From: Isoetes taiwanensis
Taxonomy: Eukaryota > Streptophyta > Lycopodiopsida > Isoetales > Isoetaceae
Assembly: GCA_021234155.1 (NCBI GenBank)
Contig: JAJEKV010000020.1
Span: 1 to 64,000, forward strand
Reading direction: 5' to 3'
Length of the DNA stretch: 64,000 nucleotides
In this document: positions 1-12,809 of the stretch, piece by piece
How the letters are laid out: each line of letters starts with the position of its first letter
How positions within the stretch are numbered: the stretch's first letter is position 1
Notes under the pieces: generated by a model
Told to the model about the DNA's origin: nothing
The model's input: only the letters and a program-made list of their open reading frames with translations
Databases searched by the model: none
Made by a program: the position numbers and the translations under genes

Positions 1-1449
1 GTGATAATGATGAATGCGGGAGGCCATTACTGGTAGCTAAAGTACAGGTATAGGGGGATAGATTCCCACTTTCCTTGATTAAAGTGCCTTTTGGATGAGC
101 AATTTCCTTTGCCAATGCTTTCGATTGGGAGTTATGCTGGAGATGGTAAAAGCGGTGGGAAAGGGGCTAAGTCAAGAGCAACCTTCTTGTCATAGATCCT
201 AAGCTGGTAAAAGGTTCTTGCATATGACTTGTTACAACGCTAATAGGATTACGTATGGTCCTCGAACTTTAATAAAGGGTCCGGCATGGATTAGACAAAC
301 AAGCCAAAGGGTGGCCAAAAGATGATGATGAGGGCTGTATGAGCGGTGAGGAAGAAGATGAATTCGAGTACATCCGGTCTTGAGGTGAAGGTGAGGATGA
401 AGGCTCGAGTGATAGAATAAATGAGTCGGAGGATGAGATACATCTTTTGATCTTCTTTGCCAAAATGTAAGTTTGTCAGATGGCTAGAACATGAAGAGCG
501 AGAGAGAAGTGCGGTGATGATTGTCACGTCCGAAATATCCTATATTTTTTGACAATTTTGTTCATAATTTTTGTACAATTTTCCACAACCAGCAGATATA
601 TCACTTCTTTGTCACTCTACTACCCTTGCTATTTTTTTTATTGCCCTTTTTTTTCCACTTTTATAAAAGTAAACTTTTTTGTTCTAGTTTGGGAGGATGA
701 AATTCTTTATTTAAAAATTTTTACACGAAAGTTATGTTCAATCAACCCCTCAAAAAATGGTGCCTAAATTACTTAAATTTATCACTTTTGTCACAAAAAT
801 CTTAAAAATGGACTTTTTTAAAGGGAATTTTTAAGGGAATCTTTCAAAAGATTCCTTTTTGAAGTGTGTTTCCGACTTAAAATAAGTGCGTTTCATTTTT
901 AAACTTTGTTCATTTAACGGTGAACCTATTTATAAAACTAAGACTGAAAGAAATTAAACGCGTTCAAAACTTTAAAAAGGTTGGAAAGAAAACGATAAGT
1001 ATAAATAAGTTGAAGAAAATAGAAGCCTGAAATTGGTCCCTTTCAAATCATTTTGTGTCAATACTAAGATATTTACAAAATATTCCTTTTTCTCCACCGA
1101 GTAGAATGGTATATAGCTAAACGAAAGAATGTGAATATGGTTTGTTGGATGTTAATTTTGACTAGGATTGAAATCACCTATATGGCATATCAAATCTCCA
1201 TTACAAAAAAATGGATCTTCTTCCATAGTAATAACTTTGTCTACTAAGAAAATTGCGTATGTAAGGTGGATTCACATGATGCATAAAAATTGACAGTCAC
1301 AAAACTCTAATTTCCTCAATTTTATAGGTATGATCATTTTCCCCCAAAACCCTTTGAGCTTTTGCTACTCAACTTATCTCCTGCTGACTTTTTCGACCTA
1401 TTTCCATATCATATTTTGGAGTTAGTAACGTTTTTTTAGCCACTAGTCT
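1..1449. other. Unassigned AT-rich sequence
   Basis: I see no supported gene here. The short frames at 269-767 have no recognisable domain and are broken by stops. The plus strand is A+T rich with many short T and A runs. It ends where the duplicated block at 1450-4330 begins. Confidence 0.5.
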
Positions 1450-4330
1450 AGTGCAAGTTTCATTCTCGAGGAATCAAAGTTGGGTCTTAATAATGTTCAT
1501 ATGCCAAGCGATGTAACATGTGCTATTCGCTGGCAATCATGCATGCGATCCAGGTGCAAAGTATGCATGCACTCCCAGTGTCATTGTACAATGCGAGCAT
1601 TTGCAAATGCTACATTTGTAGATGCTATAGAAATCATATGCAATTCAACAACCAAGATCTCGATGCGAATATAAAATGATATGGTGTCCAAATAAGTTTT
1701 CCTTAGAGTGGCTCTGTACCAACATGGAGCCCATAAAGGAGCATGAGGTGGTGCATCTCATGTCAATGTCATATTTTTTTGTGTTTTGGGTTTTGTAAGT
1801 ATGCTGCAAGTGACCTTTCTCTATTAACTTTAAGTTCTTTTAGCTTATGAGGGGGGCAAAGAAAGAGGAACCAAATGCGAAAAAACGAGCAAGAGAATGT
1901 ACTTCAAAAAGCAATAGCTAGTAAAGAGGAGGGAAGAGTTAACGAGAAGGCATGTGGCAAAAGCACAGGGGCTATTTTGGAAGAAGCTTCAAAAAAGACC
2001 TTGCACATAAAAATGAGGGAAAACGATATCTGACCTGTTTTGGCTTCTTCCTCTTTTTTTCTTCAGATCCCACGCGTACGGTCTGGATTCACCCCCCCTT
2101 TGTCTTTATTCTGCCACCTGTCCACATCCCGCGATATGTTGAGGTTTATATTTTATGTCATGTACCCTAGGCACTCAAATTTTTTTGTATTTATCATCTT
2201 GCAACCAACTTTTTGCCTTGTTTGTCTTTTGCATGTTTTGGCTTCAACTTAACCTCCTTCTATGGCAATGTTCCAATGCTACACAATGCAATTTGTCCCT
2301 ACATTCTCATCTCCCATCACAGTTTGTCCACAGATTCTCGTTTCCCGTCACACAGAAGCTTTGGCATTTCTGCTCACGTCCAGATGAATGAAGTGCAAGA
2401 CAATGTATGTTACTATCATGGTACTATTAGATGCATGGTCTATTATCACTTTTTTGTGGAAAAGAATAGAATTTGCACTTCAGCAAAAGCAAAGATTATA
2501 TGGCTTAAGATTACATTTGAGCACATCTTGAAACCTCCCACTAAACTAGTCTCTAAGTTTCACCATAAGTCCAAAGAATAGTGTTTTTTTCTAAACATGT
2601 GTTTTAAGTTCAATCAATGAATCTAAACTAGAGTTTCTTAAATTAGAGTTTAAGTTCCCCATAAAACATATTATATATTCCACAAACGGGATATGTTATT
2701 GGTCAAATTGGCCTCTTCAAGCTGACTGATTCAATCTACTATCTGACCGATTCAAGCTGACCGATTTTATCTATTGAGGTCATAATCTATTTCAAGTTTT
2801 GCGATTTAAAACCAGGTTGACCGTTGACTATTTTTCCAGATCAAACGGATGTATATTTTAGTAAGAAAAGTTCAAAACCTGCGGTGAGATCGAAACAAAC
2901 ATTCAAGCGAAAAATAAATAACGGCAAAAGGAGGGTCCCAAACGGTCTTAAACGACAATAAATTAAGAAAGATACATTCCATCTTGAAAACTGACGGACC
3001 TCTGACGGCGCATGAGACAGAATCCCTTCTCCGTTTCATGATTGGAGGAGCCAGCACCGGCACGTCGCTATTTTGATGATGACTTCGGCTTTGGCATGGG
3101 CGGTCCATAACCGTCCACGTGGCCGCATCTCATATGTCCTTTTTTTAAGTGAAGGGTCCTATAGATAAGGAGTGTTTGGTCCATTGTCAACCTCTGCCTC
3201 TTGCCTCTTGTCTCTGCCTTTTGTTTGCTCTGGCTGCCTCTTTTACTTCCACCCATGGCATTCGATCTTGTTCGATCTCCCATTCATGCTTTCTTTTCCT
3301 TTGCACACATCATCACAATCTATATAGATCTCCTTATCCTTCTTGCCCTATAATCTCTAATCCTTGATCGTCAGATTGAGCAACACTTACAAAATATCTT
3401 AGCCTATTCAGAAAATATTTCAACCCCCAATTAGAATCACATACTGTATCAAAACCAGCGGTATCATCTGGACCCCACCACTTTATTCCAAATATATAAA
3501 AATAATTCGTTATTCGAAATATGAGATACAATTTACTTTAAATTCTGCCTCAGCTCCCAACGCCACGTGGCTCCTTTTCCTTCAAGAGGCACCTAGTTTT
3601 TTTTTCTCAATCCAATTCTACATTTACTTCACATTCTGGTTTCTTGGGCGCAGATTCCAAAATGCGTTCAACTGCGTTTTACCATGTGGCGCAAAATTAA
3701 TAGTAAATTATTTTCACATTTCGAGAATGTTCACCTAGGTGATATTTGCCACCTGTCAACTTGCCTCTGCACGTCAGTTTGACATGTGGGGAATGTCATG
3801 TAAGTGTATATTTCCCTATACTTAATGGTCGACAAATATTAATGCCTATATATACCTTACACAAAAAAATACACATCATACACTCTGAATTTACAACTTA
3901 TACACAAAAATAGTCTAAAGATGATCCCTTACTTCATGTTAACATACATCATGCTTCTTGTACACGAGAAACGAAATTGTAAGCAAAGCAAGCTCGATGA
4001 ACAATGGACATGTAGGGACATTGGCAGTCCATTCATGACAAGGTAGAAAGATGAAAGGATGATGGCGAATCTTCAAACAGTATTCAATCTATCCAAAAAG
4101 ATATCCAATGTAAAACAAGATAATAAACTCGAGCAAGGTTGGGAGCATCACATTATTGATGATGTTCTCCATCATGATGATGGACACCATCATCTATAGT
4201 CATAAGTCTAACTTCGCCTAGGTAAATGATAAATGAATAAAGAGTTCTTGATGTTGCAAATAGTAAAAAAGGCCATGAATGTCATCTTTCTTTGACAAAG
4301 TTGGCAGATACAAAATTCGACTCTAGCTAT
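1450..4330 (+). repeat. Dispersed duplicated block, copy 1
   Basis: This stretch matches 26045-28330 in the same orientation along nearly its whole length, with small gaps. Anchors shared in order are the GCAATCATGCATG region (about 1535 and 26125), GGAGCCCAT followed by GAGCATGAGGTGGTGCATCT (about 1730 and 26300), the CTCTGACGGCG segment (about 3000 and 27433), CCACGTGGCCGC (about 3115 and 27550) and AATGGTCGACAAATATTAATG (about 3825 and 27923). No long frame is shared, so the block is probably a non-autonomous transposon or a very old repeat and not a gene. The short frames inside it are not conserved between the copies. Confidence 0.75.
3491..3816. repeat. About 326-bp segment present in only one copy of the duplicated block
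   Basis: Copy 1 reads CCACTTTATTCCA, then this segment, then TATACTTAATGG. Copy 2 passes directly from CCACTTTATACCA to TATACTTAATGG near 27913. Either a small element inserted here or copy 2 lost it. I see no convincing terminal inverted repeats. Confidence 0.5.
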
Positions 4331-5042
4331 AGAAACCTTGCCGAGTTTTGGCAAATCTGAAATCATATATCTAACCAGCGTGCATGTTGGTGACTTGATG
4401 ATTGGTGACATGGAAGCCAACTTAGAAGCAGAATAGCGTTATGCAATGAAAAAGTTCAAGTGAATAGAAGAAACATTGTTACAAGCACGGCGTTACTATC
4501 AAACATAGCTACAGGGATGAAATGTTATAGTAAGACATGCATCTACATGTTTATGCAATGAGATGAGTGCGGTGAGGTGAGTTTGGTAAGCTCAATTAAA
4601 TCAAAATGCACGTAGAGGTGCATTAGAATGATGTGGGCGTTTCTTGGCTCACTCACGCATGTGTCTAGGGTAGCAATGGGAGAGAAGGTCGTCCTCCTCT
4701 TCTTGATTCGACGACTTTGCATTGCCTTTCTTTGCGAGATCTTGCGGATCGGTAGCATAAGTGGTTGCTAGCGGGGTTTTATCGTTATGTTTTTACATGG
4801 ATTCTATTTCTTCTAATGATTATGCGGTGATTCTTGGATTGAAATTGCTTCAAGATGGTCTTTATGATTTTGGCAACATTGCGGAAGTGTGGTCAAGGGG
4901 GATTCACTTGTGTTATCGCGTATAAACCATTTGAGTGTCCGCTAAAGGGATTTTATATCAAGCCAATTTTACGCATATGATGAAAGGGGTCTTGTCGACC
5001 CCAAGAAGCTGAGATGCCATATCAAAAATATATATAGGTTAA
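4331..5042. other. Unassigned
   Basis: No supported gene. From about 4797 the plus strand has a broken frame beginning MDSISSNDYAVILG. It may be the decayed upstream part of the pseudogene at 5043-5339, because spacing and strand agree, but frames change and stops intervene. Confidence 0.35.
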
Positions 5043-5339
5043 TCCCATGGGGATGTGGTCCGATTTGCCAAAGCTATAGTTTTAGTGGGAACCTATAAGT
5101 TTTTGGCATTTATATTTTCTTGTTTATCCCATGAGCAAGATCCCAAAGGGTATAGAGCCCATAAGGTGGCAAATTTTGAGCAAAAATATAAGAAGCGGTT
5201 TTGATGGGCCGACTTCCGGGATAGTCTAATTGATGGCGAACCTTCCAAGTTGTTGGATTTTTTCCCCTCAACTTGCTCTTTCTTGTTAGTGGAAGGATCT
5301 AGAGATGTTTTCTTGGAAGGAGCTAGTAGAAATTCTTGA
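5043..5339 (+). pseudogene. Broken coding fragment of unknown family
   Basis: One plus-strand frame stays open for about 98 codons apart from a single TGA near 5200. It has balanced amino-acid use, including the stretches RFAKAIVLVGTYKFLAFIF, ANFEQKYKKRF and SLIDGEPSKLLDFFPSTCSF. This is far longer than expected by chance in A+T-rich DNA and reads like the remains of a real protein. I do not recognise the family. No start codon, intron or partner domain is evident, and the preceding 250 bp hold only frameshifted hints of more coding sequence. An old transposon open reading frame is as likely as a host gene. Confidence 0.4.
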
Positions 5340-8300
5340 TCGTAAACTTAGAACTTTAAAAGCGGATTTCGGTTTAAGATTGTCGAGCTAGGCTTTAAGG
5401 AATAACTCTTTTTATCTGATTTAGTTAGTGGTATCGAGTTATGAAAGCGTCCAAAAAGCACTAAATTCCCTCCTCTACAAGCGACTTATTAGCCTCCAAG
5501 TGTTCTATGTTTCTACTTGGTTGCTTGTGCGATTTCTTGTAGTTCTTAAACGGGATCTTTCCAACATAGCTTTTTGTCTCATTCTCATGCTCTGAGAACT
5601 AAAGCATACAATAACATGATGTTTGAGTTTGTATGCTAGCATAGATGGATTTGGCTTATGCACTAATTTGCATGCAATGCCAAAACCTTAAAACCCTAGT
5701 TGCATTGGAATCCTTTGATAGGGCATAGAACCCTAGTTTTTTCTTCTTTTTTTTTTGGGGGGTAGCCTACTAAATTAAATGCCAAAATTTCCCGCAATAG
5801 CTCTGTTAAACAAGGCCATGTGTTGGAATGTCACCAAAGCTACTTTGCATGTTAAAGCACACATGCTGGAATGAGTCATAGTGGTCAACACGTCTGTTGC
5901 AACCATGCATCATTACTTTGTCACTTTGGCATTTTTTGCCTGCATTTCTTTTTTTTCTTTTTGAAGATAAGAAGTTTTTGTATTGATAAGATAGGAAAAA
6001 TCACAAATCAAAAGGTCCCTCATGGACCGGATATAATTATAAGTACAAAGGATCCTATCTAGATCTAGATCTCAATTATGTCTATAACTAAAATACACAT
6101 GAGCCTCTCTCAATCTCTTCTTTTGTCTACCAGTTTATAATATTAACATATTCTTAATTAAGTAGAAGAATATTATAGGAGCCAAATGCCAGCTTTTTCC
6201 ATAAGCTAGAGACAAATCTTGAAAGTGCAAAGGACTTTTTGCAATAAATAGAGTGAAAAGAAAAGAGATGTAAAATTAACTTTCGAACAATCTCACCTTT
6301 GCTCAAAAGAAACTAAATGTGCTTCAATCTATGATCAAAATCTCGGTCAGCCAACTTGCAAAGCTAGACATACAGCATAACCACCAAAACTCCCTCTAAA
6401 GTTTGGTTCATGATATTCGGTCTTGTTATATAAGATCTTCTTGGATACAAATCTAGGAAAGGAAATCGAGAACCGATTGTCGGTGTGGCCAGGGTGGGGT
6501 CCCATGACAGTCAGTGGGCTGGAAGTGGGTCCGCAGGCTTAAGTTCATTGATGAGGCTGCAAAATGACATGATTCGAAAGTCATCTGCGGTGTGGTGGCG
6601 GAGGGTGGCTTGGTCATGTTATTACGCACACTAAAACCCTAAGGTATTTCATATAAGCGTCACCTTTGATCTAAAGCTCCGGTGGCCCAGGGGCAACTAT
6701 GTTAAATTTTGATGGTCTTGCTCCAACCATTATCCCCTAAAAGCTAGCCTAGGATGTGAAAAGTTAAGCTGGAGAACAATGTTTGGAACCAAACTCTTCT
6801 TGGGAATCAAAAGATGATGGGAACAGCAAGAATGCGTGAAGGCCACAAACTGGCAACCTCCATGAAAGAAAGCGTTGATGCTCTCTCCGCTCAAAATCAA
6901 GTGCAAATTTTGGCATTTTGCACACGAAAAGCAAACCCTTTTCTCCACAAACCCTAAAAATAAGAGACCTCGATGTTACCATACAAGGCTTGTGTGTGTG
7001 TGTTTTTTATATATATTTATATATAAATTCTCTACGGTAGTTGGCATTGAAAATCTTGAAAACTAACTTGGACATCCTAACATGTCTTTGGAGAATATCT
7101 TCAGATTGCCAGGGGTAAGTTTCTAATGGTGTAAGAATAACACTTATGAACCTTTGAAAATAGGATCTCCACTTGAAAAACTGAGTATTTATGATTCATA
7201 ATAATGGGCCTAAGTATTGGAATTTTTTTTTTTTTTTTTTTTTTTTTAAGAAGAGACTGCACTAGTATATGTGATCACAGTTAATACTAAGGGAATATCG
7301 TGGCGAAAATATGTCTTTCGTGTATTTCCTTTAACTAAAAGATAGCATGATATTTTTAACTCCACATCAAAGGCCAGGGTTCTAGGTCTTTGGTAGATGG
7401 ATGATCGGGGCTCTACATGAGCGGTTTGGTCCGCGCTCTTATATTTAATTAAAGCCAGAGAAAGTTGAATACATGCTTGACATCAAATTTGCATACATGG
7501 AATGTGGCTCGGTATGATTCTCGACATGAATATTACCACGGTGAGAGTCTAAGGGTAAAAATAGGTTACAGATATGGAATGGTAATTAATGGCATGAGCT
7601 AGGTCTAGGATTTCAATGAATTTCGTAGCTGGGTTTACATGCTGGAGAGTTGGCAAATGGCCTATTAATAGAGCATACAATGGGCGGGAATAAATGCCCT
7701 AAGGATATATACTAGAAGGCAAAATGTAATGCGAGATGAGTATAATTCGATGGATACCAAAGTAAGCTTAAACAATGAGGAAACTACGGAAGAAGAGTGG
7801 TGAGTTCTTTGAGTTCAAGGCATCGTTGAGATCGGTCAGGCAAAGATGGATCTTGGAAGGAAAGCAAGTGGAAAAACGCCTTGGCAAAATTATCAAGGGC
7901 CTAATGATCCAAAAGCAGATTTATGGACAAGCAAAATGGAGAAGCTAAGGCATAAAAGCTCCAACTTCTCCTATTATAGGAACAACGTCCCAAATACACA
8001 TGATGATGGTACGAATATGAGCTTGAAGACATACAAGTTTGGCTTAATTCGGAATATGAAATGATAATTTATTGTGGCTCTTACTCTTGCATTACGGTGC
8101 AAGATGAGGACTAGTATGATTCTAGATTCAAAGAGTATATTACGATTTTAAGTTCTATTTACATACATACGATGCCTCTTTAGGAGTATGATATATTATA
8201 CTTTTTATTCTTTGCATTGCAATATGATATAACCGTATTATTACACTTCTAGACTATCTAGAAATGCTTTAAAAAAAGCATCTTTTCTAAAACGTTTCTT

Positions 8301-9384
8301 GCTTAAAAATTTTTACGGCCATTAGTGATTTGAGGTTAAAGGCTACAATAGAGGGTCAATGAAGAGCTAAGAAACCTAATGTACCTTTTGGCCCTCATTC
8401 ATTACCATTTTTATGCTAATGTTGTGTTGGTTAGGCTTGTGTGCGGTTTCCCCTCTTATTGTCATCTTTTGCTTTCAATTTCCTTGATCTGGCAAAAGAA
8501 AGGATTTGCAATGGAGCATTCATGGAATCTAAAGCAAGTATGGAGTCTCTACTACTTGGTCTTGTAATAGAAAGGGGAGAACTACTACATCTAGCTTTCA
8601 ATTTAATAGTGTCTTATTCTTAGTATCTAGGTGAATACATAAGTTTGCTAAATGCAATTTTAAAACCACATGCAATTACGCTATTTAAATATTTATGCCT
8701 CTCAAATAGGATGGTGGGTTTTAAAAAAAAAAACTCCAAACTTCAAATTACTATGAAATGATATTAAGTAAAAGGTAGTCATGTTGTTTGATCACTTGAA
8801 ATGTCTATAGAGTTCTATGGAAATATCCTTACCCTTTGTCTATTTCAAAGTGTTCCTGTTTTCATAATGATAAAATGGCCTATAATATTGATCACTTATT
8901 ATGGATACACAACTAAAAGCTAATAGAATATTCATGGGAATGATGGATAATGTTGATATGCAAATGCTTAGCATGATAAAATCTCGGCTGGCTGGGCAAA
9001 AAGACAGCATGTAGTAATAATATACAATACATGCAATCGGATTGCTTATGGTTGCATGTAAGTGGAAAATAACTATAAAATGTTCATGTTTGTAATATAG
9101 ATGGTAAATTTAATAAACATATTATGGACCTAATATAACACTTCTGGTTGTAGTAAATTTTCAGCCAGCATAATATCACTGTTCTTCACACACTAGTTGG
9201 TGTCTACATTGATGAATATAGACTTTAAGGCTGGATTAATTGGCCTGTTTGTGATGCCTGGATTAGACATTTAGCCTTGTTTTCTTAAGGCAATATTAAT
9301 TATGATAATGATACTTCTTGACATTTATTCTACTTAGACATGTGGGATTGAGTGATTTAGGGTCAGGTAGTTTTCTTTGTTTAC
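5340..9384. other. Long gene-free stretch
   Basis: I find no supported gene in about 4 kb. A plus-strand frame of 72 codons at 7846-8064 (starting MDLGRKASGKTPWQNYQ) has protein-like composition but no recognised domain or neighbouring exon. A 25-base T run lies at 7223-7247. The stretch ends at the left LTR of the gypsy element. Confidence 0.45.
7223..7247 (+). repeat. Homopolymer T25
   Basis: An uninterrupted run of 25 T precedes AAGAAGAG. If read as a minus-strand poly-A it could mark the 3' end of a retroposed sequence, but no recognisable body lies next to it. Confidence 0.6.
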
Positions 9385-9894
9385 CGTCATGAACCTATGC
9401 AAAAACAAGGAAAATCACGTGGAAAATCAAAGAAATACGGAAGAAATACACCAAGATCAAAGTCGATATATGAGCGAGGAATCAAGAATACAATGGGAGG
9501 AAGCAAGCGGGGAACAGGGGCGGATGCCTAGAAGGCTCAAGCTGGCGTTGAAGCCGGAATGGTTCGACAAGAAGGAGGTGCCTCCGCACACATATCTAGG
9601 CTAATGGTCGAGGATCATGCCACTCCAATGGATGAGATCGCCAAGTGTCATGCATGCGTTTAGGTTCTAGAATATTCTAGAACCTCACGGAATAATCCAC
9701 ATATGAGCAAGGCGTGACAAAATGTCCAACAAATATTGGTAGTGCACTTGGCAAGGGTGTATGACTTCGCAATTGGAAGGTTGCGAGTTCAAAACTGTCT
9801 TGTGCAACTATCCTTGCATCCGGTGTGACGACCATCTTTTGTACATCACAGTATAATGACCGTATGATACGAAATATCCGTATGGTCGTCCACA
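9385..9894 (-). repeat. Gypsy 3' LTR
   Basis: It aligns with 18406-18906 from GTCATGAACCTA to the GTATGGT segment near the end. The plus-strand right end reads CCACA, and the left TG of the partner copy appears here as CG. Shared landmarks are TTCTAGAATATTCTAGAACC and TTGGTAGTGCACTTGGCAAG. For a minus-strand element this is the downstream (3') LTR. Confidence 0.85.
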
Positions 9895-9912
9895 CCATCC
9901 CCCTAAAACGAG
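9895..9912 (-). other. Polypurine tract of the gypsy element
   Basis: Read on the minus strand, the bases just before the LTR are a purine run (AGGGGGATGG) immediately preceding the LTR start TGTGGACG. This is the expected place and composition for the plus-strand priming site of an LTR retrotransposon. Confidence 0.6.
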
Positions 9913-9939
9913 TCGGGGGAGTCCTCGGGGGGTGATACT

Positions 9940-10065
9940 CAAACATGGCTTGTTTGGGTAGCGTCGGTGAAACTCCGCAATTTTGTCCGGTGCATTAGTT
10001 AGATTCTTGGCGGGCTCGGTTCTATCACTTGGAGAGTAACCTTCCCAATCGACAAAGTAAACCAA
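9940..10065 (-). pseudogene. Chromodomain at the end of the gypsy polyprotein
   Basis: The minus-strand frame reads [17 protein letters not shown], then [17 protein letters not shown]. This is the hydrophobic-aromatic core and C-terminal helix of the chromodomain carried by chromovirus integrases, where it is thought to direct insertion to particular chromatin. The usual tryptophan of the TWEP motif is missing, probably through a small deletion. The position just upstream of the polypurine tract is right for the end of the polyprotein. Confidence 0.8.
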
Positions 10066-10099
10066 TGGGGTTAAAGCCGAAGAAGAAACTTGGAGTCCG

Positions 10100-11620
10100 G
10101 AATCTCTCGAACCTCAAACTCCTCATGATCATCAATTTCTCTTGGTAGTTGGTGGGAGAAACGCGTCCAGGAAAGTGTTAACTATGTAGGGCTCAATAGA
10201 GAAACATGAAATCTTGGGTGGAGCCCGAACAAGCGGAGGAACTCGGGCGAAATGCCACATTGCTGATTTGAGCCATGATCAGATAAGGACCAAGGCGACG
10301 ATAAGTCAAGCTTGTTCTGCGGGGACGTGAGGTGGGAAGGTCCCTACGATGAAGCGGACAAGGTCACCAACATGAAATTTAGGAGCTTCACGGCGATGCA
10401 AATCAGCATAATGCCGATAACGTTCACGTGCTTTTTTCGGCGGAAGATGATTGAAGATAACTTCGATTGAAGATCACGGAGTTTCTCAAGCATCGAGGAC
10501 TTCGGCACTAGGATTGAAATGATCCAAATGACCATATTGGATACATCATGACACTAAGGGACCAATGAGGATCTTGACCAAAGTTCGAAAAAGAAAAGAA
10601 TGGAGTCTAGCCGGTGGAGGCATGTCTTGGAGGATTATTATATAGGAAAACTTCGTTCCTAATAGAATAATCGACCCAATCATCCTGGCGATGGCGATAA
10701 AGCACCTTAAATATTGCTCCAGTCCGATTAGTGCGCTCTACACGCCCATTACTTTACGGATGATGACGGATGTCGGTGGCGGTCGATATGCAATAACTCC
10801 AAAAGCCGCTTCCAAAAACTCCCTGCGGCGCGGTCTAACTGCGGTCCGCGATCGTTGGCGATAGTATCGGGCATCACAAAGAAGAAGAGCCATTGTTCCC
10901 TCAGCGGTGATGATGATGTTGCGAGGGAATAAAATGAGCCATCTTAGAGAAACGATCAACAACAACCATGATGGCATCATAACCCAGAGAGTGGCGACTC
11001 AGGAATAAAGTCTATAAATGCTCTTCCAAAGGTCTATACACAGTGCAGAGCAATGGTGAAGAAGGCCATGAGGAAGATGCCTTGAACCTTGGCTTCGACA
11101 ACCGGATGTCACGGGGATCGAATAAAAGCTTCGACAGTGACAAAGCCCAGGAACCTGTCAATACGCCTCGACTAATAAGTTCAAGAGTCTTGGCTACTTC
11201 AAAGTTAATACGGCCATAGGTGAATCATGGCAAGCCTGAAGAACCCGAAGCCTAGAAGCACCATCTAGCACATATAGAAGCCCATCACGGGCGGGGAGTC
11301 CATCTCGAACCTCAAAGCGATCATAGTACGATCCTATTTCTTTGAGAAAATGATGCAGCGCCAATGTGTGAGAATACATCTTGAGACAATGGATCGGAGG
11401 CTGAGAGATGCCGAGCATTTGCAACAAGGCAGAACGTATCATGATGCCTCTCGAACAAAGTGAAACCATAAAATTTGGAACCGATAGGCCCTAAAATAAC
11501 GTGATTCTTTGATCAAATGCGGGGATCACCTAGTTTTGGGCTCAAGGTGGGAAGCGTCGAGACAAGACATCGAGCTTTCCTTGGGAGGGATCGGGGCGGT
11601 ACTTGATCCGCGAAATCATC
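10100..11620 (-). pseudogene. Gypsy integrase, decayed
   Basis: Minus-strand pieces in several frames spell an integrase. Around 10910-10985 the core reads DAIMVVVDRFSKMAHFIP, which holds the strand after the first catalytic aspartate in Ty3-type integrases. A segment near 10760 (SNGRVERTNR) contains the region of the catalytic glutamate. An upstream frame at 11194-11340 (DGLLYVLDGASRLRVLQACHD) fits the linker and N-terminal zinc-binding domain. Frameshifts and stops separate all of these, so no functional integrase remains. Confidence 0.75.
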
Positions 11621-11790
11621 AAAGGAATAGTACTTGAGTATGCCAGGGGGCGGCGGTTGAGCACTCGGCGGACTGAAAATATTCTAGATTTACGTGGTAA
11701 GGCGTGACTTTATAAGGAGATCCCTCCAGGGCGTCTCCACTCCTCAAAAAAGAATCCACTATCGCCAACAACTCCTTGTCATAAATGGGA
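11619..11790 (-). pseudogene. Gypsy RNase H, 3' part beyond the LINE insertion
   Basis: The minus-strand frame reads FPIYDKELLAIVDSF and continues to VNLEYF, the characteristic ends of the first half of the Ty3/gypsy RNase H domain. The upstream half ends with AAEINYP at about 15430. The domain is therefore split by the LINE exactly between these halves. Confidence 0.82.
11781..11790 (+). repeat. Target-site duplication, left copy
   Basis: ATAAATGGGA is repeated at 15415-15424 on the other side of the LINE. Removing one copy together with the LINE joins the gypsy RNase H sequence without a gap. Confidence 0.85.
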
Positions 11791-11814
11791 AAAGAGCCCA
11801 AATGTGGTTTGCGG

Positions 11815-11985
11815 ATCGAAGCTTGGATCAAAAACCGACAAAGCATTAATTGGCTTTTGGGTGGCGACTTTAACATGGTTGAATCATGGGACCATAAAAT
11901 TGGAGCACATAGGAACCTCCTTGTCGAAGAAAAGTTAGCATGGGAAAAGCTCATGGATTCAATGGGATTCACGCTAATTCCTCCC
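11815..11985 (+). pseudogene. LINE endonuclease, C-terminal part
   Basis: The frame reads INWLLGGDFNMVESWDHK and then LAWEKLMDSMGF. GGDFN is the conserved motif of the exonuclease-endonuclease-phosphatase fold found in plant LINE endonucleases. The N-terminal half with its own catalytic residues is absent because the element is 5' truncated. Further in-frame sequence follows to 12141 with diminishing similarity. Confidence 0.8.
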
Positions 11986-12809
11986 TCTACATCGAGTTCT
12001 CATGGTGCAACAATCGGTAGGGGACAAGAGGGTCTACTCCTTGCTTGGCCAGCTTCTTCTACAGTAAGTCGTTGCACCTTTTTCTTGATCGGCATTTTTA
12101 GAAGGGAATATGGATTCACACAGTCTGATCATATCCCATAAAAACTAGTTTTGAGACTACATCGTTACCAAATGAGACATGGAGGAGCCACACCATTCAA
12201 GTTTAATGCAAGCTACTTGAACAAAAGCGAGAATTTATTCGCCCTTTAAAGCTTTCCTTGCAACTCTTCCCAAGATTGACCACGGTGGCAAAAGCATGCA
12301 TGCATGGTCTACAAAGCTCAAGGGCTTGAAAGGATGGATAAAGCGATTAGAGGCGGGGAAAAGAGCATGCGATTTCAAAGCGCCAAAATGGAAGTGTATG
12401 ACCAAATCGGAGCAGTCCGGCTCCAAACTCATGTGCAATCCTTATGATATCACATTTGCGAGAACCAAAGGCGGTTCTCGATGGGAAAATTAAATCCATT
12501 GAGAGAGAATGAGGCAAGGGGGCAGCCATGGTTCCAAGGCCAAATGGCATGACGACATGGACAATCGAGAATTCAAAGGTTTTCTTTGGTTAGAGGCTCT
12601 AGGGTGATGGAGAATGGTATCAATACTCTCAAGGACTCCAACAATAACTACATAAGAGATCCATCGGGGAATCAGAAAATATCTTTGAGGCATACTCTAA
12701 ACTTTTCTCAAGACCCAATCCCCATGGATTATAGAAGCCATGGATCGATGTTTCAAGTCCTCAATGCCCCATCGGTCACGGATGACAATAATCTTCTATC
12801 TTGGCGAGA

